From: an uncultured Dokdonia sp.
Lineage (GTDB): Bacteria > Bacteroidota > Bacteroidia > Flavobacteriales > Flavobacteriaceae
Assembly (NCBI RefSeq): GCF_947492535.1
Contig: NZ_CANLNH010000019.1
Span: 24,364-88,363, forward strand
DNA length: 64,000 nt
Reading direction: 5' to 3'
In this document: positions 25,564-35,544 of the stretch, one piece after another
Numbering within the stretch: position 1 is the stretch's first letter
Layout of the letters: every line of letters starts with the position of its first letter
The notes under the pieces: model-generated
What the model was told of the DNA's origin: nothing
What the model saw: the letters and a program-made list of their open reading frames with translations, nothing else
Database searches by the model: none
Position numbers and translations under genes: made by a program

Positions 25564-27294
25564 TTACCTGCGCAGCGCAAAATGTCCCACCAAGAAACGA
25601 TTACTCAATGTAGATGCTTTATACCAAAACCCAGCATCTAATAGACGTCTTCCATTAAAGGTTCCATCCCATCCCATACTCCGCGGACTAAAACTCGTAA
25701 TACGTTTACCGTAACGGTCATAGATTTCTATAAACGTAATGGTTTCTCCATCTACAACAGTACCACGTACTTGCCAGTAATCATTAATCCCATCACCATT
25801 CGGGGTAAAGTATTTTGGGAAGCCTAAATCAATATCAACATCAAGTCGTTCACTAGCGGTGCCACAACCATTTTTATCACGTACAAACACTTCAATGTTT
25901 GATGTACCTAAATTGGTAAATACGGGACTATCTTGATAAGGACCTTCGGCAGAAAAAACAGCATATTCATAATCCCCTATTCCGCTTACCTGCACATTGA
26001 TACTTACGTTTAGGTTTTGTAGTGTTGGATTTAAATCTTCAATCACAGGCGCTTCTGAAATAGTTACAGTAAACATATGCGAGCTATCACACATAATAAC
26101 GCCTTCTTCTATAGGAACTTCAGAAATCACATCCAAACGATAGGTACCACTCTCTGTAATGGTTACATTACGTGTAGAAGAAATTTCTAATTCGGTATCA
26201 TTTACAAATTGCACCCACGAAAACACCTCTCCTATCCCATCATAATTTAATTGTAATGGATCTTCATTAGAGCAAAAACTATAATCATCTAGTAAATTGA
26301 TTTGAGGGTTTAAATCGACTGTTTCTCCTGTCGTAGGATCAAAATAAGGTCCACAACCTAAGGTAGTCGTAAAGCACGTTTGTGTGCAATCTATAGCATC
26401 ACCAGCACTATTATAAGGTGTAATCGTGACATAGTATTTTATCCCTTCCTCAAAATCTATTACAAAGGTGGAAGTTACATTACCAAAGTCTAAATTATCA
26501 ACTACATCAGAGTTTGTTGGGCTGCTTCCTATGGTAAGTCTGTATCCATCTGCATTTTCAACAGGAAACCATGTAAGTAATGGCGTTAATGCGACATTGT
26601 CTTCTCCATTAGAAGGAGAACTAAGCATGGTACAGTCAGGCACTTCTGATGCATTAATTAAGGTGGTAAACGAACTATCATTAGCACATCCCACAGCATC
26701 TCCAATAGCATTACGAGGTGTTATACTTGCGTAATACGTAGTCCCTTCTGCTAATGGCGTTACGATCTGAAATGACAGTTCACCATTTGGAATTAATTGG
26801 TTTGCGATCACATCATTCCCTCCTAATACGGTACCTACATTCAATATATATTCTGTAGCTCTAGGTGCATAACTCCAGGTAATCAAAGGTGTTAGAGACA
26901 CATCTATAGCGCCATCTAGCGGACTTGTAATCATATTACATCCCGGTAAGGTCGTAATACTACCCGTACTAAATGTTTGTGAATTACAAATGGTTGTGGG
27001 GTCTGGATCTGCGGGATCTTCTCTAAGACCTATAACAATCGTATAGGTTTCATTTTCTGGCCATCCCATGGCGGGTCTATATGAAGTCTGAGAAGGTGTG
27101 CGTTGAATCGTTGACATCACTCCACCGGAATCTGTAATGGTAAGTATATATCCTCCTGCTACGCCTTCGTCTGTCCAGGTGACAGGATCTTCAACAGGAA
27201 GCACATTAGGACTTGTCAGTATGGCACAGTTTTGCGCTTTCGCGAAAGCGGAAACAACACACAATACAACAAACCAACTTATCTTTTTTGCTAT
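25564..27294 (-). CDS. Surface protein with fibronectin-like repeats and T9SS type B (gliding-associated) C-terminal domain; possible ATA start
   Basis: A 576-residue exported protein. The N-terminus reads AKKISWFVVLCVVSAFAKAQ, a textbook signal peptide whose cleavage site AFAKA is encoded by the CGCTTTCGCGAAAGCG palindrome. Three similar about 95-residue repeats follow (CNMITSPLDGAIDVSLTPLITWSYAPRATEYIL and relatives), each a beta-sandwich like fibronectin III. The end (FPKYFTPNGDGINDYWQVRG to FLVGHFALRR) is the gliding motility-associated type B sorting domain. The frame has no ATG: the codon before AKKIS is ATA, and the next usable start is TTG at 27264, inside the signal peptide. Role: cell-surface protein of unknown ligand. 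Confidence 0.85.
   Translation of the reverse strand: MAKKISWFVVLCVVSAFAKAQNCAILTSPNVLPVEDPVTWTDEGVAGGYILTITDSGGVMSTIQRTPSQTSYRPAMGWPENETYTIVIGLREDPADPDPTTICNSQTFSTGSITTLPGCNMITSPLDGAIDVSLTPLITWSYAPRATEYILNVGTVLGGNDVIANQLIPNGELSFQIVTPLAEGTTYYASITPRNAIGDAVGCANDSSFTTLINASEVPDCTMLSSPSNGEDNVALTPLLTWFPVENADGYRLTIGSSPTNSDVVDNLDFGNVTSTFVIDFEEGIKYYVTITPYNSAGDAIDCTQTCFTTTLGCGPYFDPTTGETVDLNPQINLLDDYSFCSNEDPLQLNYDGIGEVFSWVQFVNDTELEISSTRNVTITESGTYRLDVISEVPIEEGVIMCDSSHMFTVTISEAPVIEDLNPTLQNLNVSINVQVSGIGDYEYAVFSAEGPYQDSPVFTNLGTSNIEVFVRDKNGCGTASERLDVDIDLGFPKYFTPNGDGINDYWQVRGTVVDGETITFIEIYDRYGKRITSFSPRSMGWDGTFNGRRLLDAGFWYKASTLSNRFLVGHFALRR
27235..27250. repeat. CGCTTTCGCGAAAGCG palindrome inside a signal peptide
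   Basis: Perfect copy; in the minus-strand gene it encodes AFAKA at the signal-peptidase cleavage site. Confidence 0.9.
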
Positions 27295-27439
27295 GTAATC
27301 TGTCTTAAAAATACCTAGATTTTTAGTTAAATATAACCCAAAACAAGCACAAAGACTACAACTTTAACAGCCCATTTCGAAAAATCACTACCAAAGAACA
27401 ACGTAAACGTTATCGTACGTATTATGACAAACAGTTTTT

Positions 27440-27551
27440 ATTTATTAAAACAACGTAATCTGTCCTTCATTATCCAATTCTTCCCCATTTTCGTTTTCAG
27501 AAATATTATTTTCTAATGTTGAAGTCTCTTTTTGAGGTGTGGGTGTTGTTT
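27440..27551 (-). pseudogene. Duplicated 3' end of parC
   Basis: A 112-bp segment matching 28067-28178 (the last 35 codons of parC plus the stop) with five substitutions. The displaced copy still reads TTPTPQKETSTLENNISENE and on to GQITLF-stop, but it has lost the rest of the gene. It follows the small membrane protein gene, whose stop codon lies across the first bases of the copy. This looks like an insertion into parC that restored the 3' end. Confidence 0.9.
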
Positions 27552-28041
27552 ATAAAATTTCACTAACAGTTAGCACCACTATAAAAAGAATAATGAGAGA
27601 CCAAATATTTCTAGTAGTAGGTTGATACTTTTTAATAAACGATTTATGTAATAATATCATTCCTATAGTTATAAAAAAAGCACTAGATAAACATAAAAAA
27701 AATGCGTTTGAAGTATCCTTCTCTACATATTCATTTCCATCATAATAAAGTTTAAATAATTGTATAACTAAAAGTATTGCACTAGAAAATGACATCACAA
27801 TACTCCCCATCCATCCAATCCGTTTACTCACTATGAGAAAAATTCCAGAAATTATAACTAACATTGAAGTTATAAGGTTATAATTATGAAATACTTTTAA
27901 AAGAGATATTTCTTCCCAAGAGAAACCAGCTCTTTCATATATATACAAAAAAGCAGTATATCCCGAATAAAAACTAATACAACCAATTGCAAAAAGAAGG
28001 ATTCCTATTATTATTTCTGTTACTCTTCTTTTAGAATACAT
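27550..28041 (-). CDS. Small four-helix membrane protein inserted behind parC
   Basis: A 163-residue protein with four hydrophobic helices (about residues 8-30, 52-72, 76-97, 112-130 and a last one near 145-163). No family recognised. It lies between parC and a duplicate of the parC 3' end, so it seems to have been inserted there. Only 30 bp separates it from the parC stop codon, so it may be transcribed with parE-parC. Codon use is more A/T-rich than parC. Confidence 0.75.
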   Translation of the reverse strand: MYSKRRVTEIIIGILLFAIGCISFYSGYTAFLYIYERAGFSWEEISLLKVFHNYNLITSMLVIISGIFLIVSKRIGWMGSIVMSFSSAILLVIQLFKLYYDGNEYVEKDTSNAFFLCLSSAFFITIGMILLHKSFIKKYQPTTRNIWSLIILFIVVLTVSEIL

Positions 28042-28071
28042 TTTTCAACCTATTAGAACAAAAACCATTTA

Positions 28072-30774
28072 TTAAAACAACGTAATCTGTCCTTCATCAT
28101 CCAATTCTTCCCCATTTTCGCTTTCAGAAGTATTATTTTCTGATGTTGAAGTCTCTTTTTGAGTTGTGGGTGTTGTTTCTGAAGGTACCGTCTCCTCTCC
28201 TACTACTTCTAGCTCTTCTGTAGGAATTTCTACAGGAGCTTCATAGGGTAAGGATTCTAACCAATTAAGCTGTTTTAATTTCTGAGGATACAATTGATTT
28301 CCAAGTGCATTAATTCCTTTTACAGCAATAAAGTCTTCCATACTCACAGACTCATTCTCTTTTTGATCTTTCCCTCGTTCTTTATAGAATACCAATTCTG
28401 CAACGGGTCTATGATCTGTTGAGACAAGTTCCAACTGACTATTATCATGATCTGATATAAAGGTTTCTGGTTTATCTGGATTTTCTATTAAAAAGCGTTT
28501 ACCGTAATAACGTTCTTTTTCGCCATCCCAATAAATAGCCGTTATTGGTTTTTCTGGCTCCCATTTTTCCAAAACAATCATATCGCTATCAAAATGTGCT
28601 GTAACATCAGGAACAATAGTACGGGCATTTCCGTGCTGGTTAATGATCAGTAATCGATCTTCAGATCGAAACTCTCCTAGCAACTCTCCGCGTTCGTCTA
28701 CATTAAGGCGCTGTACGGTTTCATCAAACCAAATCTTACGTGGTTTAAGCGTTGAAAGTCCTTTCTCTTTAAGCTCAACAGATTTTACAGAATGTTTCGT
28801 AACAATATTCCCTCTTGAGGCACGCCCTTTAATTAAGATGTCTGCTAAGTCAACTTCCAATCGTAATTTTTTCACACTTGCCACCGCTCGTAAATATACA
28901 GTGAGTAGTTCGGCTTCTCCATTTGGGTTTGCCGTGAAATAATACATGATAGAGCCTTTCTTACCATTGGTAAGATCGTATTCTTTATCACGTGTAATCG
29001 ACGTAACATTAAATCGTTTTACATAGGTAGCACCACCTGTGCCATCTTTATAGATCATATTATAGGTAGTACGTTTGTCTTTTTTCTTAAAGACAGCGAC
29101 ATGAATAATATCTTTTCCAATAAAGGTTTTGGTGCCTACTCGTGTCACCATCATCTTCCCTTCTTTGGTAAAGACAATGATATCATCTATATCAGAACAA
29201 TCGGTTACATATTCATCTCGTTTAAGAGACGTTCCTATAAAACCTTCTGCTCTATTTACATAAAGTTTTGTATTACGTAGCACCACTTTTGTTGCTTGGA
29301 TATCGTCAAAGATTCGAATCTCTGTCTTACGCTCTTTTCCTTTTCCATAGTCTTTTTTAAGTCTTGTAAAATAAGCTATGGCATAATCAGTAAGATGCTC
29401 TAAGTGATGTGTTACTTCTGCAATTTGCGCTTCTAAGGCATCAATTTTTTGTTGTGCTTTATCGATATCAAATTTAGAAATACGCTTGATTCGTATTTCT
29501 GTAAGACGTGTAATATCTTCTTCGGTAACAGGGCGTTTTAGATGTCCAATATGTGGTTTTAATCCTTTGTCAATCGCTTTAATAACACCTTCCCACGTTT
29601 CTTCTTCTTCAATATCGCGATAGATTCTATTCTCAATAAAAATACGCTCTAAAGAGGCATAATGCCATTGATTTTCAAACTCATTGCGTTGTATTTCTAA
29701 TTCTTGACGGAGTAATTCCTTAGTACGATCTGTACTTCGCTTCAACATTTCTGTCACGCCTACAAACAACGGACTATTATCTTCAATAACACATCCTAAT
29801 GGAGAAATAGAAGTCTCACAATTTGTAAATGCATACAAGGCATCTATGGTTCTATCTGGTGAGATTCCTGAAGGGAGATGTACCAAAATCTCTACGTTTG
29901 CAGAGGTATTGTCTTCTATCTTTTTAATTTTAATCTTCCCTTTCTCATTGGCTTTTAAAATAGAGTCAATGAGAGATCCTGTGGTCTGTCCAAAAGGAAC
30001 TTCAGTAATGACCAGTGTATTTTTATCTTGTTGAGAGATACGTGCTCGAACACGTACTTTCCCTCCTCGAAGGCCATCATTATAATTTGTAAAATCAGCA
30101 ATTCCTGCGGTTGCAAAATCAGGAAGTATCGTAAAACGTTTTTCTTTAAGATGCTTTATTGAAGCATCTATAAGTTCTATAAAGTTATGCGGTAATACTT
30201 TAGTACTTAATCCTACTGCAATTCCTTCTGCTCCTTGTGCTAACAATAATGGAAACATTACTGGTAAATTGATAGGCTCTTTTTTACGTCCATCATAGGA
30301 CGCTTGCCAATCAGTAATTTTTGGGTTATACACCACATCCAGTGCAAACTTAGAAAGTCTGGCTTCTATATATCTGGAAGCTGCAGCGCGATCACCTGTT
30401 AAGATATTCCCCCAGTTTCCTTGAGTATCTATTAATAGATCTTTTTGGCCTATCCCTACCATTGCATCACCAATACTTGCATCTCCATGCGGGTGGTACT
30501 GCATGGTATGTCCAACGACATTAGCTACTTTATTATAACGGCCGTCATCTAATTCTTTAAGTGCATGCATAATACGTCTTTGCACAGGCTTAAATCCATC
30601 TTCTATAGCGGGTACTGCACGTTCTAGAATTACATACGAAGCATAATCTAGAAACCAATCTTGAAACATTCCCGAAACTCGAGTAATTGTTTCTCCTGTA
30701 GCTTCTCCTCCTTCCAAAGGCTCCATCTCTTCGTTTAGTTCTTCTTCGTTATGCTCGTTTATTTCTTCACTCAT
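28072..30774 (-). CDS. parC: DNA topoisomerase IV subunit A
   Basis: A 900-residue type IIA topoisomerase A subunit. The catalytic Tyr135 lies in AAASRYIEARLS, the winged-helix region has PVQRRIMHALKELDDGRYNKVANVVGHTMQYHPHGDASIGDAMV, and coiled-coil and C-terminal beta-pinwheel sequences follow. The last about 60 residues are acidic low-complexity (TTPTTQKETSTSENNTSESENG to GQITLF). It works with ParE to decatenate chromosomes using ATP. It is transcribed with parE and a small lipoprotein gene between them. Its 3' end is duplicated downstream. Confidence 0.95.
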   Translation of the reverse strand: MSEEINEHNEEELNEEMEPLEGGEATGETITRVSGMFQDWFLDYASYVILERAVPAIEDGFKPVQRRIMHALKELDDGRYNKVANVVGHTMQYHPHGDASIGDAMVGIGQKDLLIDTQGNWGNILTGDRAAASRYIEARLSKFALDVVYNPKITDWQASYDGRKKEPINLPVMFPLLLAQGAEGIAVGLSTKVLPHNFIELIDASIKHLKEKRFTILPDFATAGIADFTNYNDGLRGGKVRVRARISQQDKNTLVITEVPFGQTTGSLIDSILKANEKGKIKIKKIEDNTSANVEILVHLPSGISPDRTIDALYAFTNCETSISPLGCVIEDNSPLFVGVTEMLKRSTDRTKELLRQELEIQRNEFENQWHYASLERIFIENRIYRDIEEEETWEGVIKAIDKGLKPHIGHLKRPVTEEDITRLTEIRIKRISKFDIDKAQQKIDALEAQIAEVTHHLEHLTDYAIAYFTRLKKDYGKGKERKTEIRIFDDIQATKVVLRNTKLYVNRAEGFIGTSLKRDEYVTDCSDIDDIIVFTKEGKMMVTRVGTKTFIGKDIIHVAVFKKKDKRTTYNMIYKDGTGGATYVKRFNVTSITRDKEYDLTNGKKGSIMYYFTANPNGEAELLTVYLRAVASVKKLRLEVDLADILIKGRASRGNIVTKHSVKSVELKEKGLSTLKPRKIWFDETVQRLNVDERGELLGEFRSEDRLLIINQHGNARTIVPDVTAHFDSDMIVLEKWEPEKPITAIYWDGEKERYYGKRFLIENPDKPETFISDHDNSQLELVSTDHRPVAELVFYKERGKDQKENESVSMEDFIAVKGINALGNQLYPQKLKQLNWLESLPYEAPVEIPTEELEVVGEETVPSETTPTTQKETSTSENNTSESENGEELDDEGQITLF

Positions 30775-30800
30775 CTAATTGAATCTTCGTATAAATACAC

Positions 30801-31256
30801 TTAAAATTTGTTAGAACTCTTTAATATGTCACTCCATTCATTTCTAACAATGATAGTTTCATATTCTCCAGTAAATTTTTCACTAACGCGAACTTCAGAT
30901 ATTTTATCTATATTTTCAAATTTGACTTTAAATCTATAAATTAAATACGAATGTCCATCCCCACGTAATTCCTCAAAATTAATAGTTACTATTTTACCGT
31001 TTCTATTATTAATTCCTTTACACAATATCTCACCATACTTTTCATTGTATGTTACAAATCTATTTGTAAATGTTGCTTCACTATTTTCAATACTACAAGT
31101 CTCTAGATACATTTTTATAAAGCTTTCTGCATTTTCGATTTTATCTTTAGAAACATTTGTTTGAGGTATCTTCTTAAAATATGTATTGATGTCTACTGTA
31201 CTTTTACAAGACATAACAATAAATCCTAGAGCTATAAATATTGTAAAAACCCTCAT
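30801..31256 (-). CDS. Small lipoprotein between parE and parC
   Basis: A 151-residue protein with a lipoprotein signal (MRVFTIFIALGFIVMSC, lipobox VMSC). The mature part is mainly charged with a strand pattern and no recognised domain. It starts 3 bp after the parE stop codon and ends 26 bp before parC, so it shares their transcript. Its function cannot be deduced. Confidence 0.8.
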   Translation of the reverse strand: MRVFTIFIALGFIVMSCKSTVDINTYFKKIPQTNVSKDKIENAESFIKMYLETCSIENSEATFTNRFVTYNEKYGEILCKGINNRNGKIVTINFEELRGDGHSYLIYRFKVKFENIDKISEVRVSEKFTGEYETIIVRNEWSDILKSSNKF

Positions 31257-31259
31257 AAA

Positions 31260-33116
31260 TTAAATCTCATCTACTCTATCTAATTCTACTTTCAGGTTTT
31301 CGATGATAAATTTTTGACGATCTGGCGTGTTCTTACCCATATAGAATGATAATAATTCTTCGATCATTAACGCTTTATCTAGCATCACTGGAGCCAGACG
31401 AATATCTTCTCCTATAAAGTGTTTAAACTCATCTGGAGAGATTTCTCCAAGTCCTTTAAATCGGGTAATCTCAGGTTTTGCTCCTAACTTTGCCATGGCA
31501 TCCTGTCGTTCTTGTTCACTATAGCAGTAAATCGTTTCTTTCTTATTACGAACTCTAAATAATGGAGTTTCTAAGATATATAAGTGTCCTTCTTTAATAA
31601 GCTCAGGGAAGAACTGCAGGAAGAACGTGATTAATAACAATCGAATATGCATTCCATCAACATCGGCATCGGTAGCAATAACGATATTATTATAGCGTAA
31701 ATCTTCAATAGACTCTTCTATATTTAATGCAGCCTGTAAGAGGTTAAACTCTTCGTTTTCGTACACAATTTTCTTAGTCAAACCGTAACTATTTAAAGGT
31801 TTTCCTTTTAAACTAAAAACGGCTTGTGTATTTACGTCTCTCGATTTTGTAATCGATCCACTCGCCGAGTCTCCCTCGGTTATAAATAAGGTGGTTTCTA
31901 GATTACGTTCCTTCTTACTATCTGTTAAATGAATACGACAATCACGTAATTTCTTATTATGCAAACTTGCTTTCTTAGCGCGTTCTTTAGCCAGTTTACG
32001 TATTCCTGAGAGGTCTTTACGTTCACGTTCTGCTTGTAGAATTTTTCGCTGTAAAGCATATGCAACATCCGTATTCTTGTGAAGGAAATTATCTAATGAT
32101 CGTTTTAAGAAGTCATTGATATATGTACGTACGGTAGGCAAATCTCCTCCCATATCGGTACTTCCCAACTTGGTTTTTGTTTGAGATTCAAAGACAGGTT
32201 CCATTACCTTAATACTAATAGCAGACACAATAGACTTACGTATATCTGAAGCATCATAATTCTTATTGTAAAACTCACGTATGGTTCTCACGATGCTTTC
32301 GCGAAAAGCTGCTTGGTGTGTTCCCCCTTGTGTAGTATTCTGACCGTTTACAAAGGAATGGTATTCTTCAGAATATTGCGAGCGACTATGTGTGATCGCT
32401 ACTTCTATATCATCTCCTTTCAAATGAATGATTGGATACAAACGATCTCCCTCTGCAATACTTTCTGATAAAAGATCTTTTAATCCATTTTCAGAAAAAT
32501 ATTTTTCTCCATTAAAAACAATCGTTAATCCTGGATTCAGATATACATAATTTTTAATAAGGCGTTCTACATACTCACTACGGAATTTATAATTCTTAAA
32601 AATACTTTCATCTGGAATAAAAGAAACTTTGGTTCCTCTTCTACGGGAAGTTTCATCTAATAAATCTTGATTGGTTAATTCACCACGTTCAAACTCTGCC
32701 GAAGCCGACTTGCCATCACGCGTAGATTCTACTCTGAAGTAATTTGACAAGGCATTCACTGCTTTGGTACCCACTCCATTTAGTCCGACAGATTTCTTAA
32801 ATGCACGAGAATCATATTTACCTCCCGTGTTCATTTTTGAAACTACGTCCACTACTTTTCCGAGTGGAATTCCTCGTCCATAATCTCGTACGATTACCTT
32901 ATCACCATGAATGGAAATCTCTATGGTTTTTCCAGCTCCCATAACAAACTCATCGATACAGTTATCTAGTACTTCTTTTACTAGAATATAAATACCGTCA
33001 TCTGCACTAGAACCGTCACCTAGTTTTCCAATATACATTCCTGGTCGCATACGAATATGCTCCTTCCAATCAAGCGATCGTATATTATCCTCGTTGTATT
33101 GTGTTTCTTTCGTCAT
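31260..33116 (-). CDS. parE: DNA topoisomerase IV subunit B
   Basis: A 618-residue GHKL ATPase/topoisomerase B subunit. It shows [12 protein letters not shown], the ATP-binding [10 protein letters not shown] and [10 protein letters not shown] motifs, [15 protein letters not shown], the [10 protein letters not shown] region, and in the TOPRIM domain EGDSASGS and [12 protein letters not shown]. It powers strand passage by ParC. The sequence AFRES inside it contains a partial palindrome (TTTCGCGAAA) on a conserved stretch. First gene of the parE-lipoprotein-parC operon. Confidence 0.95.
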   Translation of the reverse strand: MTKETQYNEDNIRSLDWKEHIRMRPGMYIGKLGDGSSADDGIYILVKEVLDNCIDEFVMGAGKTIEISIHGDKVIVRDYGRGIPLGKVVDVVSKMNTGGKYDSRAFKKSVGLNGVGTKAVNALSNYFRVESTRDGKSASAEFERGELTNQDLLDETSRRRGTKVSFIPDESIFKNYKFRSEYVERLIKNYVYLNPGLTIVFNGEKYFSENGLKDLLSESIAEGDRLYPIIHLKGDDIEVAITHSRSQYSEEYHSFVNGQNTTQGGTHQAAFRESIVRTIREFYNKNYDASDIRKSIVSAISIKVMEPVFESQTKTKLGSTDMGGDLPTVRTYINDFLKRSLDNFLHKNTDVAYALQRKILQAERERKDLSGIRKLAKERAKKASLHNKKLRDCRIHLTDSKKERNLETTLFITEGDSASGSITKSRDVNTQAVFSLKGKPLNSYGLTKKIVYENEEFNLLQAALNIEESIEDLRYNNIVIATDADVDGMHIRLLLITFFLQFFPELIKEGHLYILETPLFRVRNKKETIYCYSEQERQDAMAKLGAKPEITRFKGLGEISPDEFKHFIGEDIRLAPVMLDKALMIEELLSFYMGKNTPDRQKFIIENLKVELDRVDEI

Positions 33117-33610
33117 AATTGTAGGTAGAATGGCTAATATAAGACATCATAAGCGCTTATAAAACCTGACAAAAGAGAAGTAATCAACAATTTTATGCTC
33201 ATAACTGTTGATTGCTTTTTAAATAGGACTTATCGTTATTTTTAGAAATTAGAAATCATAAAAAAATCTCGTCATACAACGAGATTTTTTAAATTACAAT
33301 TTAATATAACTAAATAAAATTCCCCAAGAAGTTAGTTAGTTACAAATCATTAACACACTTAAACCCCAAATTCAAGTGTTCCACTTTTAATAAACTTCCC
33401 CAAATCTTTTTATGGCCCTACTTGTAATTAAACAACCATATGGTGATTATATAAGTTTACATGAATTCTTGAGGAATTATCATACTATTAAAAACCCCTA
33501 TAGTAATGATGGTATAAATATAGTGATCAATTAACCACAGACCTAAAAAACGATATATACAATGTATATACAAGCACTTAAAAAGCATCTATACATTCTA
33601 TATACAGGTT
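33117..33610. other. Intergenic region between parE and the TPR regulator
   Basis: About 490 bp with a strong bidirectional hairpin at 33261-33290 and otherwise AT-rich sequence with no gene. The parE promoter must lie in the first 100 bp on the minus strand. Confidence 0.5.
33261..33290 (-). terminator. Bidirectional rho-independent terminator
   Basis: AAAAAATCTCGT and ACGAGATTTTTT form a 12-bp stem around a 6-nt loop between the minus-strand TPR regulator (33611-35431) and parE. It most likely ends the regulator transcript. Confidence 0.8.
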
Positions 33611-35431
33611 TTAAAAGGAATTAATATATTTTGTCAAACTTTGCTCTTTAGAGAGTCCTAACTTTTTACGTAGTCTTGATCTGGCAATCAATATACTATG
33701 TGGTGTTTGATTTGTAATCGCCGAAATATCTTTTGTAGATAATCCTAACCTTAAAAAGGCACTTATCTTCTTTTCGTTAGGTGTAATATTTGGAAATCTC
33801 TTTAATAGATTATGATAAAAATCAACATGAACTTTTTCAAAAACATATTGAAACTCTTCCCAATTGTAACTTACTAAAGAGGCTTTCGTCTCATTGATAA
33901 CGGATGCTATTTTAGAACTAGCATCAATATCATCGCTAGAAAGACGAATATCTTTTAGTTTTTCTATAAGAGATTCATAATGTTTTTTATGTTGCAACAG
34001 TGACATCGCATTTGTCGTAAGTTCTTTTTCTTTTAATTTTAACTCAAGCGCAATGATTTCTTTTTCTTGTTGCTGTTGCCTTGAAAAGATTTTCTCATTC
34101 TTAAGGCGTAATGCAATAAGATCATTTCTATCTTTTTCTGCTTTAATTTCTAATTCTTTTTGTTTTAATAAAAATGTATTCTTCTTTCTGTTGTAAAATC
34201 TATTATAAAACAGAAATAAAATAACAAAAAGTCCCAACAAGGACCATATCACAGTATTTCGCTTCCTTATAATACTTTCAGACAGTAATTGTTGAATGGC
34301 TTGTTCTTTTTTACTTGTCTGATATTTAGCATCAAGCTCGAGCATAAGGCTATTCTTATCTTGATCAAAAATATTGTTAATAATCGCTATGTATTCATTC
34401 TTTAATCGAACGCTATTTTCAAAATCCCCAGAAAGTTCATAGGCCTCTGCTAAGTTACGAGTAGCATCTTCTAGATGATACTGAATCTCAAGTTGACACG
34501 CAAGATCATAGGTTTGCTCTCCAAAAATAACAGCTTCATCAAAACGATTTATCGCTGTATATAGTGTTGTTAATTCTTTTAAAGATGCTAATTTTCGTCT
34601 AGGAACAGTTGCCCACGCATCTATATTTAATGCTTTATTTAAATATGTTTCAGCGGCTTCATACTTTCCATTGATGATATACGACCTACCTAAATTATGA
34701 TAGATGAGTGCCTCGCTAAATGGCTTATCTTTAATAGCCATAGGAATAGTAGCCTCAAGAAGCGCTACTGATTCTTTTCGTTGATCATTAACATCATAAG
34801 CTAGTGCTAGATTTAACGACATTCCTACTTTTGTATTTAAATAACTATCATCAAGTAAAGTTGCTGCCTTTGAAGCAAATTCCATATATTCCACAGCTTT
34901 CTTACCATTACCTTGTAATCTATATACATCAGCAATACCAGAAAAAGCATATGCTTTTTTCTTAGCGTCTTTTAGATTATCTGCAATAGGAATGTTTCGT
35001 AAATGGAACCCAATTGCTTCTGCAAACTTACCTTCGCCTTCTAGCACATATGCATTAAGTGCATTAAGACTATACATGCTACTTTTAACCTGAAGACGTT
35101 CGTTTATTTTATGTCCTATTGACATATAATATAATGTAGAATCTTTATTTGATACTTCATGGTAATATTTTTTCGCTAAACTTACAGAAGATAAAAGGTG
35201 TATAGAATCTAGCGTATTATAAGCTGCAATTTGATATGCTTTTTTAAGATGGAAAAGTGAAGAATCTATCTCTTCTGATGAAAAAGTAGCACTTATAGCA
35301 TAGTGAGCACTAGCAAGGTCACTAGGAGTTTTATTCTTTTTTAGAACGTGTTGTAAACTATCGTACGTTGCTTCTTGTGCAGAGCTAGACAGCACAAAAA
35401 AGCAACATAGCCATGTGATGATTTTTAACAT
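33611..35431 (-). CDS. Membrane TPR protein with C-terminal LuxR-type helix-turn-helix
   Basis: A 606-residue regulator. A signal-like hydrophobic start (MLKIITWLCCFFVLSSSAQ) is followed by about seven tetratricopeptide repeats (such as AIYHNLGRSYIINGKYEAAETYLNKALNI) up to residue 350, then one membrane helix (NTVIWSLLGLFVILFLFY), a charged coiled coil and a GerE-like helix-turn-helix (KISAFLRLGLSTKDISAITNQTPHSILIARSRLRKKLGL). TPRs face the periplasm and the HTH the cytoplasm. This architecture is common in Bacteroidota and senses unknown signals. It is divergent to the gene at 35545. Confidence 0.88.
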   Translation of the reverse strand: MLKIITWLCCFFVLSSSAQEATYDSLQHVLKKNKTPSDLASAHYAISATFSSEEIDSSLFHLKKAYQIAAYNTLDSIHLLSSVSLAKKYYHEVSNKDSTLYYMSIGHKINERLQVKSSMYSLNALNAYVLEGEGKFAEAIGFHLRNIPIADNLKDAKKKAYAFSGIADVYRLQGNGKKAVEYMEFASKAATLLDDSYLNTKVGMSLNLALAYDVNDQRKESVALLEATIPMAIKDKPFSEALIYHNLGRSYIINGKYEAAETYLNKALNIDAWATVPRRKLASLKELTTLYTAINRFDEAVIFGEQTYDLACQLEIQYHLEDATRNLAEAYELSGDFENSVRLKNEYIAIINNIFDQDKNSLMLELDAKYQTSKKEQAIQQLLSESIIRKRNTVIWSLLGLFVILFLFYNRFYNRKKNTFLLKQKELEIKAEKDRNDLIALRLKNEKIFSRQQQQEKEIIALELKLKEKELTTNAMSLLQHKKHYESLIEKLKDIRLSSDDIDASSKIASVINETKASLVSYNWEEFQYVFEKVHVDFYHNLLKRFPNITPNEKKISAFLRLGLSTKDISAITNQTPHSILIARSRLRKKLGLSKEQSLTKYINSF

Positions 35432-35544
35432 TTTAGTTGGGTATTATAGAACCATAGTGGTAAAATCTATAACTTATATACCATACAATTTATAAAAAAA
35501 CAGATAGAAATAGCAATTATAGTATATTTAACCTAAAAAGAATC

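Noticed and set aside
25564..27294. TTG at 27264 as the start of the T9SS protein
   Set aside because: It would begin inside the signal peptide; the frame continues upstream with an ideal signal-peptide start after ATA at 27294.
32294..32309. Palindrome copy in parE (TTTCGCGAAAAG)
   Set aside because: It is imperfect and encodes FRES within a conserved ParE stretch, so it need not be a repeat insertion.
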